Shown here: positions 1 through 8,840 of the stretch, one piece after another
How the letters are laid out: each line of letters starts with the position of its first letter
Numbering within the stretch: position 1 is the first letter of the stretch
NCBI GenBank assembly: GCA_021781815.1
Contig: JAJXWB010000025.1
Location: 1-53,066, forward strand
DNA length: 53,066 nt
Direction: 5' to 3'
From: Pseudomonadota bacterium
Lineage (GTDB): Bacteria > Pseudomonadota > Alphaproteobacteria > Rhizobiales > Beijerinckiaceae
Position numbers and translations under genes: made by a program
Notes under the pieces: generated by a model
Seen by the model: the letters and a program-made list of their open reading frames with translations, nothing else
Databases searched by the model: none
What the model was told of the DNA's origin: nothing

Positions 1-2
1 TC

Positions 3-926
3 GACGGCGCAAAGAAGGCGCCCGCCGCCCCGGAACCGCCGAAGCCCCTCGTCGCATGGCCGGAACCCAATCTCGATGTTCTGGGCGCCGGTTTCGACTA
101 TGCCTATGGCGTCAAGTTCCAGTCCGACGACATGTTCCGCGGCGTCTCGCAGACCGCGCACCGTCCGAGCGCGACCGCTTATGGCGAACTGCATTACGGC
201 TGGCTCTACGCTGGCGTCCAGCCGTGGAACGTCAAGCTCCCGACTCAACCTCTGATGGAGCTTGACCTCTATGGCGGCATCCGTCCCGTCTGGGGGCCGC
301 TGACGCTCGACTTCGGCGGACTGTATTACGAGTATCCGGCGAACAAGACCCAATATTACCTGGGCGGCGCGGCGCCGGTGCTGACTTTCTTCACGCCTGG
401 CGGCATCCCGACGACCGCGCACGATCCGAGCTTCCTGGAGCTTTATGCCAAGGCCACATGGGCGCTGAACGACTACCTGAGCGTCGGCGGCAATGTTAAC
501 TACGATCCAAACTGGAACAATTATGGCGCCAAGGGACTCTACTCCGAGCTGAACGCCAAGGTCACCTTTGGCGCGACAGGTCTCTCTGCCTCAGGCGCGT
601 TCGGCCACTACTACCTGGGCCGCGCAAGCTGGATTTACGGGTATAGCTACGTCGATCCGACGCAGGCCTTCACCGGCTTCGCGCACGGCTTCAAATTTGC
701 CAGCTACAATAGCTGGAACCTCGGTCTCTCGTACAACTACAAGGTCGCGACCTTCGACGTGCGCTACTATGGGTCAAGCCTTGGCAAGGCGGGCTGCGCG
801 ATCAACACCTCCGATCCGGCCGGCAATGCGATGGCCTCGATCGCAGGCGTCGGCAGGTCGAGCTGGTGCGGGAACGCTATCGTGGGTTCGATTTCGATCG
901 ACTTCACGTCGGCGACGTTCAAATAA
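3..926 (+). CDS. TorF-type putative outer-membrane porin (5' partial)
   Basis: The reading frame is open from base 3, so the start and signal peptide lie before the window. About 307 residues remain. A short Ala/Pro/Lys-rich linker is followed by alternating aromatic-rich strands (YAYGVKFQSDDMFRGVSQ, then many Y/W/F and N-rich segments), ending in SIDFTSATFK, as expected for a beta-barrel of the Gcw_chp/TorF putative porin family. Members sit in the outer membrane and are thought to form diffusion channels; the substrate cannot be told. Two Cys near the C-terminus could form a disulphide. An intrinsic terminator follows directly, so it is the last gene of its transcript. Confidence 0.75.
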   Translation, partial: DGAKKAPAAPEPPKPLVAWPEPNLDVLGAGFDYAYGVKFQSDDMFRGVSQTAHRPSATAYGELHYGWLYAGVQPWNVKLPTQPLMELDLYGGIRPVWGPLTLDFGGLYYEYPANKTQYYLGGAAPVLTFFTPGGIPTTAHDPSFLELYAKATWALNDYLSVGGNVNYDPNWNNYGAKGLYSELNAKVTFGATGLSASGAFGHYYLGRASWIYGYSYVDPTQAFTGFAHGFKFASYNSWNLGLSYNYKVATFDVRYYGSSLGKAGCAINTSDPAGNAMASIAGVGRSSWCGNAIVGSISIDFTSATFK

Positions 927-949
927 GAGCAACTCATTACCGGAACAGG

Positions 950-976
950 GGCGCGGCGTTACGCCGTGCCTTTTTT
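950..976 (+). terminator. Rho-independent terminator after the porin
   Basis: A 9-bp GC-rich stem (950-958 with 962-970, one G-U pair) with a 3-nt loop is followed immediately by six T (971-976). It lies 24 nt after the porin stop and separates it from the carrier-protein operon. Confidence 0.85.
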
Positions 977-1165
977 CGTTTGTGGCGAACGTCGCGCGGC
1001 CGGGCGCCGGCGGGCCGCGCTATCCTCCTGCTGCGTCGCAAAATTTACAAAAATTCACCGTGTTGCCGATTTGTCGAGGACGATGGACGCGCTTAGCGGC
1101 CATTTAACCTGTGTCCCCTAGCTTCCAGATAACTTTCAACGCCCGAAGGTCGGGCCGAAGGAACA

Positions 1166-1429
1166 ATGGAGGCCGGCATGATGGATACTCTTCGCCAGTT
1201 GATCGACAAGCACGCGCGACTGCCAGTCGCCGCCGGGACCCTCGCGCCCGCGCAGGATCTCTATGCCGCGGGCCTCACGTCGTTTGCCGCGGTGCAGTTG
1301 ATGCTGGCGCTGGAAGAGGCCTTCGACATCGAGTTTCCCGAGCGCATGTTGAACCGTCGCAGCTTCGCCACGATGAATTCGATCACGACCTGCATCAACG
1401 AACTCCGTCCGCAGGCGCTCGCGTCGTGA
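1166..1429 (+). CDS. Acyl carrier protein for an aminoacyl-CP ligase
   Basis: An 87-residue acidic four-helix carrier protein. The phosphopantetheine Ser is S39 in the motif AAGLTSFAAVQLMLALEE, a GLTS variant of the usual DSL, as in the small carrier proteins that partner rhizobial amino acid:[carrier protein] ligases. ATG 1166 has AAGGA 4 nt upstream; ATG 1178 or 1181 with its own GGAGG is equally possible. The stop overlaps the next start as GTGA, and the ligase is two genes downstream, so its cargo is probably an amino acid rather than a fatty acid. It is the first gene of the operon; 190 bp of untranslated DNA upstream presumably hold the promoter, but no clear -35/-10 pair is visible. 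Confidence 0.88.
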   Translation: MEAGMMDTLRQLIDKHARLPVAAGTLAPAQDLYAAGLTSFAAVQLMLALEEAFDIEFPERMLNRRSFATMNSITTCINELRPQALAS

Positions 1430-2583
1430 GCTCGCTCGTCGCCCGGGCGCAGCTCGTCGCCGCCGTCGCCTCGCAATACAGCGATCAGGTCGACAAGGAA
1501 GGGCGGTTTCCGGAGGAAGCCGTGCGCGCGATGAAAGAGGCGCGCCTCCTCTCCGCATATATTTCGCGCGAATTCGGCGGCGAGGGCGCCACCCTCGGCG
1601 ACATCGCGGAGGTCGTCTCGATCCTGTCGCAGAGCTGCGCCTCGACCGGGATGACTTTCGCCATGCATCAGATCAAGGTGTCGAGCCTGATCAACCATGG
1701 CGCGTCGGCCGAATGGCATCGTTCCTTCATGGAACGGATCTGCAAGGAGCAGTTGCTCGTCGCCTCCGCGACGACCGAGGGCGGCATCGGCGGCAATCTG
1801 CGCAACAGCGCCTGTGCGATCGAACGCGACGGCGATCGATTCCGGCTGGTGAAGGACGGCACCTGCATTTCCTATGGCAGCGCGGCCGACGTGATCCTGA
1901 TCACGGCGCGCAGCGCACCGGACGCTCCGGCGTCCGACCAGGTCATGGCGGTTGTGACAAAGGATCAATACCGACTCGAACTGACCCAACAATGGGACGC
2001 GCTCGGCATGCGCGGAACCTGCTCGGATAACTTCAAATTCAGCGCCGAGGGCGACGTCCGGCAGATCCTGCCGAGCGATTTCGGCGAAATCGCCGCCAAG
2101 TCCATGCTCGCGATCTGTCACATCCTCTGGAGCGCAGTGTGGTACGGCATCGCCAACAGCGCGCTTGCGCGCGCCCAGAGCTTCGTGCGCGCGGAAGCGC
2201 GCCGCAATCCCAACCTGACGCCGCCCGGCGCGTTGCACGTGGCCGAAGCCGCCTCCCTTCTGCAACTGATGCGATCGAACACCCTTGCGGCCATTTCGCG
2301 CTTCGAACTGGCGGCGCGTGTCCCGGACGATCTCGGCTCGGTCGGCTTCATCATCGAAATGAATAACGTGAAGATCGCCGCTTCACGCATGGCGGTGGAC
2401 ATCATCAATCAGGCGCTGCTCATCACGGGCATCAACGGCTATCGCAACAATTCGCCCTACAGCGTTGGCCGGCACCTGCGCGACGCGCTGTCTGCTCCGA
2501 TCATGATTTCGAATGATCGCATTTTCGGCAACGTGTCACAGTTGCTTCTCATGCATCGCCTTGATCCGCAGTTGGTCGCCTGA
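1426..2583 (+). CDS. Acyl-CoA-dehydrogenase-like flavoprotein acting with the carrier protein
   Basis: A 385-residue acyl-CoA dehydrogenase-fold protein. Start GTG 1426 overlaps the ACP stop (GTGA), so translation is coupled. The N-terminal helical domain has the ISREFGGEG signature, the middle has [12 protein letters not shown] and [12 protein letters not shown] flavin-contact segments, and the C-terminal helical domain has a [19 protein letters not shown] segment. In classical enzymes the equivalent stretch carries the catalytic Glu (IYEGT); here Asn-Asp stands there, so the chemistry may differ (another base, or a non-desaturating reaction). Acyl-CoA-dehydrogenase-like flavoenzymes that oxidise aminoacyl-S-carrier proteins are known (prolyl-PCP oxidases). 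Placement between ACP and amino-acid ligase suggests a similar carrier-bound substrate; that is inference. Confidence 0.82.
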   Translation: MSSLVARAQLVAAVASQYSDQVDKEGRFPEEAVRAMKEARLLSAYISREFGGEGATLGDIAEVVSILSQSCASTGMTFAMHQIKVSSLINHGASAEWHRSFMERICKEQLLVASATTEGGIGGNLRNSACAIERDGDRFRLVKDGTCISYGSAADVILITARSAPDAPASDQVMAVVTKDQYRLELTQQWDALGMRGTCSDNFKFSAEGDVRQILPSDFGEIAAKSMLAICHILWSAVWYGIANSALARAQSFVRAEARRNPNLTPPGALHVAEAASLLQLMRSNTLAAISRFELAARVPDDLGSVGFIIEMNNVKIAASRMAVDIINQALLITGINGYRNNSPYSVGRHLRDALSAPIMISNDRIFGNVSQLLLMHRLDPQLVA

Positions 2584-2585
2584 GC

Positions 2586-3497
2586 ATGTGCGAGTCCTGT
2601 CCAACGCTGCTTGACAGCCTCATCCACAAGGGCGTCCTGATCGAGACCGGCGTCGACGGACTCTATGGCCGCAGCGGCCTGTTCGAGCAGATCGTCGACG
2701 GATTCGACCGCATGATTTCGCGCACGGGGGCAGACCAGGCGGCCGAGGTGCTGCGCTTTCCGCCGGGCATGAACCGCGCCCTGTTCGAGAAGAGCGGATA
2801 TCTCAAGAGCTTTCCGCAACTCGCAGGCACCGTGCATTCCTTCGCCGGGAACGACAGGGACCACGCCGCCCTGCTCGACCGTCTCGCGCGCGGCGAGGAC
2901 TGGTCGGAAAAGCAGGAGATGACCGACGTCGTTTTGACGCCGGCCGCCTGCTATCCCGTCTATCCAACCGTCGCGAGGCGGGGTCCGCTTCCAGCCGATG
3001 GCCTGGTGTTCGATCTCAATTCCTATTGTTTCCGGCATGAGCCATCGAAAGAGCCAACCCGCATGCAGATGTTCCGCATGCGTGAATACGTGCGCGTCGG
3101 GACGCCGGATCAGGTCGTCGCCTTCAGGCAGACATGGCTCGACCGCGGAAAAATTCTGATCGACAAGCTCCGCCTGCCCTATAAGGTGGACATCGCCAAC
3201 GATCCATTCTTCGGGCGCGCCGGACGTGTGATGGCGTCGAGCCAGCGTGACCTCGGATTGAAATTCGAATTGCTGGTGCCCGTCAACTCGGAAAAAAACC
3301 CGACGGCCTGCCTGAGCTTCAACTATCATCAGGATCATTTCGGATCGACGTGGGACATTCGCACCGAGACCGGCGAGGTCGCGCACACGGCCTGCGTAGG
3401 CTTCGGCATGGAGCGGGTGACGATCGCGCTGTTCAAGCACCACGGTCTCGACGTTTCGAAATGGCCGGCTGAGGTGCGCGATGCGCTCTCCCTCTGA
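2586..3497 (+). CDS. Amino acid--[acyl-carrier-protein] ligase (class-II SerRS-like)
   Basis: 303 residues, starting 2 nt after the previous stop. It resembles the catalytic core of atypical class-II seryl-tRNA synthetases without a tRNA-binding arm. Visible signatures: motif 2 FRMREYVR (residues 163-170), motif 3 GFGMER (272-277), and the Zn-ligand pattern C122, E167, C270. These three are spaced exactly as Cys131/Glu176/Cys279 of the characterised Bradyrhizobium enzyme. That family activates a small amino acid (Gly or Ala) with ATP and loads it onto the phosphopantetheine of a dedicated carrier protein, here the product of 1166-1429. Substrate specificity cannot be read with certainty. The cellular purpose of these enzymes is, to my knowledge, unresolved. 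Confidence 0.93.
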   Translation: MCESCPTLLDSLIHKGVLIETGVDGLYGRSGLFEQIVDGFDRMISRTGADQAAEVLRFPPGMNRALFEKSGYLKSFPQLAGTVHSFAGNDRDHAALLDRLARGEDWSEKQEMTDVVLTPAACYPVYPTVARRGPLPADGLVFDLNSYCFRHEPSKEPTRMQMFRMREYVRVGTPDQVVAFRQTWLDRGKILIDKLRLPYKVDIANDPFFGRAGRVMASSQRDLGLKFELLVPVNSEKNPTACLSFNYHQDHFGSTWDIRTETGEVAHTACVGFGMERVTIALFKHHGLDVSKWPAEVRDALSL

Positions 3498-4482
3498 GCG
3501 AGCCTTCGCCGCAAACGCCGACGCCAGATCGTGGCGATCAAGCCCGCTGCATGATCCGACACGCGACTGGCCGCAGACCAATTGCTACGTCGACCTGTGG
3601 ATCGAGGCGCTGCACGCGCGCGGCATGCAGCCGGAGGCCATGCTCGGCTTCACCGCGACTCTTGATTTCGAAGGCGACCAGTTCACCTTTTTCAAGCCGC
3701 CGCTCGAAGACATCGAGACTCTGTACGGCTTCGCCGTGCGAGAACTGGCGCTATATGACGACACGGAAAATCATGTCGCGGAGCAGGTCGCGCGCGCGCG
3801 GCTCGTGATGATCGAGGCCGATGCGTTCTTCCTGCCGGACACGCGGGGCGTATCCTATGGACTTGAGCATTCCAAGACGACGATCGGCGTCAATCGCATC
3901 GATCCGGCAGCCCGAACCATCGACTATTTCCACAACGATGGATTTTTCCGCGCGGACGGGGCGGATTACGACGGCCTCATCGCATTCGGGGCCGACGACA
4001 GTCGCCAGGATCTGCCACCCTATGCGGAAATCGTGAAGGCAGATTTTCCGGAGCTTGCGCCGGACGCCATGCGTCGCGCGGCCCGCGCGCAGTTTACGCG
4101 ACATCTTACGCGCATGCCGCGGCGCAATCCGATTGAGGCCTTCGCCCAGCGCCTGCCGGAGCTCATCGAACGCATTGGTGCGCGCAACCCGGAGTTCTTC
4201 CACAAGTTCGCATTCAATACGTTGCGCCAGCTCGGCGCGAATTTCGAGCTGATGTCGTCGTTTCTCGCCTATGTCGGCGAAGGCGACGAATTCAAGCGCG
4301 AGATCGAAACCAGCAGGACGATCTCCGCTGGCGCGAAATCCCTTCAGTTCCTGCTTGCCCGCGCGGTCATGCGTCGCAAGGCAGTCGGTCTCGACGCGCC
4401 GCTGGCGGCGCTTTGCGAGGCCCATGACGCTCTGTCCAGTGGGCTCGCGCAGCAGGACGGCTTGGTCCGTCTCGCAAGCTGA
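3481..4482 (+). CDS. DUF1839 protein, possible aminoacyl-CP acyltransferase
   Basis: 333 residues; ATG 3481 lies 17 nt inside the ligase gene with GAGGTG just upstream, indicating coupling. It matches the DUF1839 family that accompanies amino acid:[carrier protein] ligases. No signal peptide or membrane segment. What I see: [16 protein letters not shown] (Cys35 at a helix start), [10 protein letters not shown], then a hydrophobic strand [22 protein letters not shown] (His130) and TIDYFHND (Asp148). This order of Cys-helix, strand-D-x-FFLP, H-strand, D-strand is that of BtrH-type/C39-like papain-fold proteins; BtrH moves an aminoacyl group from a carrier protein to an aminoglycoside. I infer a cysteine acyltransferase taking the amino acid off the CP. 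The C-terminal half is helical and unrecognised. Confidence 0.82.
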   Translation: MRSPSERAFAANADARSWRSSPLHDPTRDWPQTNCYVDLWIEALHARGMQPEAMLGFTATLDFEGDQFTFFKPPLEDIETLYGFAVRELALYDDTENHVAEQVARARLVMIEADAFFLPDTRGVSYGLEHSKTTIGVNRIDPAARTIDYFHNDGFFRADGADYDGLIAFGADDSRQDLPPYAEIVKADFPELAPDAMRRAARAQFTRHLTRMPRRNPIEAFAQRLPELIERIGARNPEFFHKFAFNTLRQLGANFELMSSFLAYVGEGDEFKREIETSRTISAGAKSLQFLLARAVMRRKAVGLDAPLAALCEAHDALSSGLAQQDGLVRLAS

Positions 4483-4493
4483 CGAGCGCCTTC

Positions 4494-6920
4494 ATGCTGC
4501 TCGACGCCAACTGGACGATGGCGGTCTGCGACATTGATGCGGCGCTTTCTCCCGATGACGCCTTGCATAATCTGCAATGGACTAATGCTCGCGTTCCGGG
4601 CACGGTCGTGGCCGCCCTGATCGAATCAAGGCGCTGGTCGTGGAGCGATCCCGTTCCGCTCGACGAGCGGGATGTCTGGTATACGCGACCCGTCAATGGT
4701 CATGGGCCCCACCGGCTCGAGCTGGAGGGCCTGGCGACCTGCGCCGACGTATTCCTCGACGACGCCATGGTCCTGCACAGCGCCAACATGTTCGTCGCGC
4801 GCAGCATTGACATCGACCTTCGGGGCACGCATCGCCTGACGATCCGATTTCATGCGCTGACGTCCTGCATCGGCGGGCGCAAGGGCCGCGCGCGCTGGCG
4901 CCCGCGCATGATCCAGCCACCGGACTTGCGGTTCGTCCGCACGAGCGCGCTCGGCCATATGTCCGGCTTCGCGCCCCCTGCCCCGCCGGTCGGCCCCTGG
5001 CGACCGATCAGGCTCGTATCGCCGGAGCGGGCCAACCTCACATCGTCCTATGTACATGCAAGGCTCGATGGCTCGGACGGCCTCATTGATGTGGACATGG
5101 AATTCGATCGCGCCCCGGATGCGCAACCGCTCATCCGATGCGAGGGCGTGACGCTCCCGCTTGAACCGAGAACGGCCTCGGCATTCCACGGGACATTGCG
5201 GGCGCCTGGCGCCGAGAAATGGTTTCCGCACACGCACGGCGCGCCGCGACTGTACACAGTGTCAGCGCAGGTCGGCGATGACTTGTTCGAGCTCGCGCGC
5301 ACCGGATTCCGGACCATTGAGGTCGAGCGAGACGTCGATGGACGCGGCTTTGCGCTGCGCGTCAACGGCATTGAAGTATTCTGTCGCGGCGCCGTCTGGA
5401 CGCCGCTCGATGCGATCAGCCTGCAAAACGATCCAGAGGCGCTCGGGCGGACGATCGGTCTGGCGAGCGAGGCCGGCGTGAACATGTTCCGCATCGGCGG
5501 GACGAGCGTCTATGAAACCGACGAATTCTACCGCGCCTGCGACGCCGCCGGAATTCTCGTCTGGCAGGATTTCATGTTCTCGAATTTCGATTATTCCGCG
5601 GGCGATCCGGACTTCGCCGCCGCGGTTGAATGCGAGGCGCGGCAATTTCTGCGGCGCACGAGTTCGTCGCCGGCGCTCGGCGTGCTTTGTGGCGGCAATG
5701 AAGTCTATCAGCAAGCCGCGATGATGGGCGTAGCGGAAGCAAACTGGCGCTCGCCGCTGTTCGAGGAGTTGCTGCCGCGCGTCTGCGCGCAAGAGCGAGA
5801 GGACGCCGTCTACGTCGTCAATTCGCCATCGGGAGGCGCATTGCCGTTTCATGCAGACGCAGGCGTCTCGCATTATTACGGCGTTGGCGCCTATCGCCGA
5901 CCTCTCGAAGACGCACGGCGCGCGGACGTTCGCTTCGCTTCGGAATGCCTTGGATTCGCCAACGCGCCGGAGGCGCGGACGGTTGCGTCTGATTTCGGCG
6001 ATGCGCCGCTCGCCTCTCCGCTCTGGTCCAGTCGCATCCCGCGCGACGCCGGCGCCCAGCAGGACTTCGAGCAGACGCGCGACCATTATATTGGCTTGCT
6101 CTACGGGGTCGATCCGGTCGCGTTGAAGCGTGACGATCAGCTGCGTTATCTGGATTTTTCCCGGGCAGCCGTCGCGGAAGTCATGGAGGCGACGATCGGG
6201 GAGTGGCGGCGGCCGCTGTCCTCGTGCTCCGGCGCGCTGGTCTGGTTTTGGAAGGACTTGTGGGCGTCGAGCGGCTTTGGCGTTCTCGACTGGCGGGGCG
6301 AACCGAAATCGCCGTGGTGGTCGCTGCGGCGCGCCTTCCGGCCGATCCAGGTTCTGCTGAGCGACGAAGGCGTCAACGGGTTGTTCGTTCATTGCGTCAA
6401 CGACAGACCTGCGCCCTTCCGGGGCATGTTGACGATGCGATGTTTCAAGGACGGAACGACAGTCGTTATGAATGCCTGTCGCAACGTCGAGATTGCGCCG
6501 CATTCGAGCCTGACGTTGCGCGACTGTGACCTCTGGAATGGATTTTTTGATACGACCTATTCCTATAGATTTGGACCGCCCGCGCATGAATCGACTGTCG
6601 CAACCCTCCGCGACGCATCAGGCGCGATCATCGCCGAGTCCTGGCACTTTCCGCTGGGCCGCGCGGCAGCGCTGTTCAGTCCAACCTTGACCGCGCATGT
6701 CTTTTGCGATGAATCCGGTTTTGGCCTGCGTATGCGCGCCACCCGATTTGCGCAGTCCGTAAAGATCGAGGATCGCGCGCTCATTCCTCTCGACAATTGG
6801 CTGCATCTCGCGCCAGGAGAGGAGAGGATCGTCCGCTTCCTCGACGGCGCCGCCGCGCCCGAGGGCTTAGTCGCGGCGCTGGATGGGCCGCCTCTATCGT
6901 ATGGTATCGTCGCAGATTGA
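4494..6920 (+). CDS. Glycoside hydrolase family 2 (beta-mannosidase-like)
   Basis: 808 residues, starting 11 nt after DUF1839. N-terminal jelly-roll (about 1-170), Ig-like region, and a TIM barrel from about 280 to 640 with both catalytic signatures of GH2: acid/base E403 in LCGGNEVYQQ and nucleophile E484 in RFASECLGF. A beta-sandwich tail follows (about 640-808). The barrel and the SE-x-G nucleophile context are closest to beta-mannosidases/exo-glycosidases. No signal peptide is present, so it should act in the cytoplasm, unlike most polysaccharide-degrading relatives. Its place in the carrier-protein operon suggests that the acceptor or product of the pathway carries a glycosidic bond; that is inference. 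Confidence 0.85.
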   Translation: MLLDANWTMAVCDIDAALSPDDALHNLQWTNARVPGTVVAALIESRRWSWSDPVPLDERDVWYTRPVNGHGPHRLELEGLATCADVFLDDAMVLHSANMFVARSIDIDLRGTHRLTIRFHALTSCIGGRKGRARWRPRMIQPPDLRFVRTSALGHMSGFAPPAPPVGPWRPIRLVSPERANLTSSYVHARLDGSDGLIDVDMEFDRAPDAQPLIRCEGVTLPLEPRTASAFHGTLRAPGAEKWFPHTHGAPRLYTVSAQVGDDLFELARTGFRTIEVERDVDGRGFALRVNGIEVFCRGAVWTPLDAISLQNDPEALGRTIGLASEAGVNMFRIGGTSVYETDEFYRACDAAGILVWQDFMFSNFDYSAGDPDFAAAVECEARQFLRRTSSSPALGVLCGGNEVYQQAAMMGVAEANWRSPLFEELLPRVCAQEREDAVYVVNSPSGGALPFHADAGVSHYYGVGAYRRPLEDARRADVRFASECLGFANAPEARTVASDFGDAPLASPLWSSRIPRDAGAQQDFEQTRDHYIGLLYGVDPVALKRDDQLRYLDFSRAAVAEVMEATIGEWRRPLSSCSGALVWFWKDLWASSGFGVLDWRGEPKSPWWSLRRAFRPIQVLLSDEGVNGLFVHCVNDRPAPFRGMLTMRCFKDGTTVVMNACRNVEIAPHSSLTLRDCDLWNGFFDTTYSYRFGPPAHESTVATLRDASGAIIAESWHFPLGRAAALFSPTLTAHVFCDESGFGLRMRATRFAQSVKIEDRALIPLDNWLHLAPGEERIVRFLDGAAAPEGLVAALDGPPLSYGIVAD

Positions 6921-6927
6921 GGTGAAC

Positions 6928-7419
6928 TTGACCGTCGATCATCTGCCCACGCCACTGCTGACCACGACAGTTGACCCCACCTGGATCGACTACAACGGGC
7001 ACATGAACGACGCTTGGTATGCACATGTGTTCAGCCGGTCCGTCGACCGCATCATGGGCGCAATCGGTCTTGATCAGGACGAACGCACGCGCGCCAGCCT
7101 GACGATCTATACGCTGACCATGACGATCCATTATCTGCGTGAGGTCCACGCCGGCGAAACCTTGTCGACGACCGGCCGCATTCTCGAACACGACGGGAAG
7201 CGCGTGCGGCTCTGGCTGACCATGCGCCGCGGCGATGGCGAAATTGCCGCGCTCAGCGAGCAGACGCTGCTTTGCGTCGACCAGTCCGGGGAAAAACCAA
7301 GGGCGACGCCGTTCCTACCCGAACAGTCCGCGCGCATCCGCGCGTTTCACGACGCCGACGCGCACCTCCCCATGCCCGAACAGGCGGGACGCGGGATCAG
7401 TCTTTCCCGTCCGGCATGA
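6928..7419 (+). CDS. Hotdog-fold thioesterase (4HBT, betainyl-CoA-thioesterase-like)
   Basis: About 163 residues. I chose TTG 6928 because GAGGTGA sits 4 nt upstream; GTG 6922, ATG 6901 and ATG 6883 in the same frame lack a ribosome site. The 4HBT motif VDPTWIDYNGHMNDAWYAHVFSRSVD is clear, with the WxDYNGHMN form seen in thioesterases of carnitine/betaine metabolism. It follows the GH2 stop almost directly, so it is the last gene of the operon. It could hydrolyse aminoacyl-S-carrier protein (product release or editing) or an acyl-CoA. It ends 23 nt inside the convergent glycosyltransferase gene. Confidence 0.8.
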   Translation: MTVDHLPTPLLTTTVDPTWIDYNGHMNDAWYAHVFSRSVDRIMGAIGLDQDERTRASLTIYTLTMTIHYLREVHAGETLSTTGRILEHDGKRVRLWLTMRRGDGEIAALSEQTLLCVDQSGEKPRATPFLPEQSARIRAFHDADAHLPMPEQAGRGISLSRPA

Positions 7420-8047
7420 CGAAGCCGGTCTCGGCGAGACGGTCGATATCCTGCGGTCGGTCGACATCCCAGACGATTGCGGGCTCCTGCGCAATGACGC
7501 CGCACGCAGCCAATCTGCATCGCGTCTCGGCCATCACCGCATCAGTTCCCCAAGGCATGTCGACGAAGATCGCGGGGACCGGCCGGCACAAACCGACGAG
7601 GCCATAACCGCCATCCTCGGCCGGCAGAAACACAGCAGCCGCGCCATCCGACAGGGCCTTCGCGCATCGCAGCAGCAATGACGCATCAATCGTCGGGCAG
7701 TCCGATCCCATCAGCAGCGTCGGTCCTTCCATAGCTTCAAAGATGCGCGCCATCCGCGATCCGAGATCGCCGTCGGGTTGCGCCCTCAGGGAAACGCCGA
7801 ATTCGCTAGCGCAGGCGGCGAAGAATGAATGGCTCTCGTCCGGCGCGCACCAGAGCGCCGCTCGTAGTCTCGTCGCCACGATTTCGCGGAGCGCATGGCG
7901 CACCAGCCCGGCGTGCAATCGCGCCGCTCCAGCCTCGCCGAGACGCGGAGCGAGCCGGGTCTTGGCGCGACCCGGCTCAGGCGCACGCGCCATGAGGGCG
8001 ATGCGCACGTCAGCATTCACGCGGACTATATCCATAACGGCGGGCAA
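7397..8047 (-). CDS. TIGR04282-family glycosyltransferase (DUF2064)
   Basis: 216 residues with a nucleotide-sugar-transferase fold: IALMARAPEPGRAKTRLAPRLG (nucleotide loop), LLMGSDCPTID (metal-binding DxD-like) and AVFLPAEDGGYGLVGL. This is the DUF2064/TIGR04282 family, often paired with TIGR04283 as here; both are named after arsenosugar biosynthesis in some bacteria. No arsenic genes (arsM, arsS) are present, so that role is not supported. The start at 8047 lies 38 nt inside the upstream glycosyltransferase gene; Met at 8035 is an alternative. Convergent to, and overlapping, the thioesterase gene. Confidence 0.85.
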   Translation of the reverse strand: MPAVMDIVRVNADVRIALMARAPEPGRAKTRLAPRLGEAGAARLHAGLVRHALREIVATRLRAALWCAPDESHSFFAACASEFGVSLRAQPDGDLGSRMARIFEAMEGPTLLMGSDCPTIDASLLLRCAKALSDGAAAVFLPAEDGGYGLVGLCRPVPAIFVDMPWGTDAVMAETRCRLAACGVIAQEPAIVWDVDRPQDIDRLAETGFVMPDGKD

Positions 8048-8819
8048 GTTTATCCGGGCTCGCGCCGAAAAAGTAAGCGAGGCGCAACCGCCACATCAGA
8101 ATCACCGTGCGCCAGAAGCCATTCGTATCCCAGCGACGGCCGGACGTTATCACGGGCGCGGAGACGCACAGCGGGCGCGAGACGCATTTCAGCGCCTTGC
8201 TCAACGCGATGTCCTCCATCAAGGCGATGTCCGGAAAACCGCCGACTCGCTCGAACGTATCGCGCCGGACGAACATCGCCTGGTCGCCCGTCGCGACGCC
8301 GGTGATGCGCGAGCGAACGCTCATCATCGCGCCGACGAGCGGCAGGAATGGATGCGCGCCGGCGATGCGCACGTCGAACCGGCCCCAGACGTGTGCGCCA
8401 TCGCGAAGGCCGGCTGAAATTCGCTCGACAGCGTCGTGCGGCAGCACCGTGTCGGCATGCAGAAAGAGGAGTACGTCGCCGTCCGCGATCAAGGCGCCTG
8501 CGTTCATCTGGGCGGCGCGCCCGCGCCTGGCGCGCAGCACGCGATCGGCGAAACGCGCGGCCTGCGCGCAGGTGGCGTCGGCGCTGCCGCCATCGACGAC
8601 GATCACCTCCACTCCCGCCGTCTTCAGTCCTGCGAGCGCGGCGAGCCGCATGCCGATCGTGTCGGCCTCGTTCAGCACAGGGATGATCAGGGACAGGGCG
8701 ACATCGCCAGCACGTGAAGACAATTGTTTCACGCCAGGCGCGGGCAAGGAACGATTCCCCTCCGGAGTCGTCGATAATCGCAAGGACAATCCATCGAGGC
8801 GGATGGTACCACATGTCAT
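8010..8819 (-). CDS. TIGR04283-family glycosyltransferase (GT2)
   Basis: GT-A family 2 transferase: SLIIPVLNEADTI at the N-terminus, VIVVDGGSADAT, a GRAAQMNAGA loop, LLFLHADTVLP (DxD site) and LMEDIALSKAL (ED catalytic region). A C-terminal hydrophobic WRLRLAYFFG segment probably associates with the membrane. I place the start at ATG 8819. The frame is open to 8912, but the catalytic domain begins only about 35 residues after 8819, so the true start may be even later. It forms a two-gene minus-strand unit with the overlapping TIGR04282 gene; both could make a sugar conjugate related to the neighbouring GH2/CP operon, which is speculation. Confidence 0.82.
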   Translation of the reverse strand: MTCGTIRLDGLSLRLSTTPEGNRSLPAPGVKQLSSRAGDVALSLIIPVLNEADTIGMRLAALAGLKTAGVEVIVVDGGSADATCAQAARFADRVLRARRGRAAQMNAGALIADGDVLLFLHADTVLPHDAVERISAGLRDGAHVWGRFDVRIAGAHPFLPLVGAMMSVRSRITGVATGDQAMFVRRDTFERVGGFPDIALMEDIALSKALKCVSRPLCVSAPVITSGRRWDTNGFWRTVILMWRLRLAYFFGASPDKLARRYGYSPREC

Positions 8820-8840
8820 GCCAGAACGAAGGATTTTCCC

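Noticed and set aside
7397-8819. An arsenosugar biosynthesis locus
   Set aside because: Only the two glycosyltransferase families named after it are present; arsM, arsS or other arsenic genes are absent.
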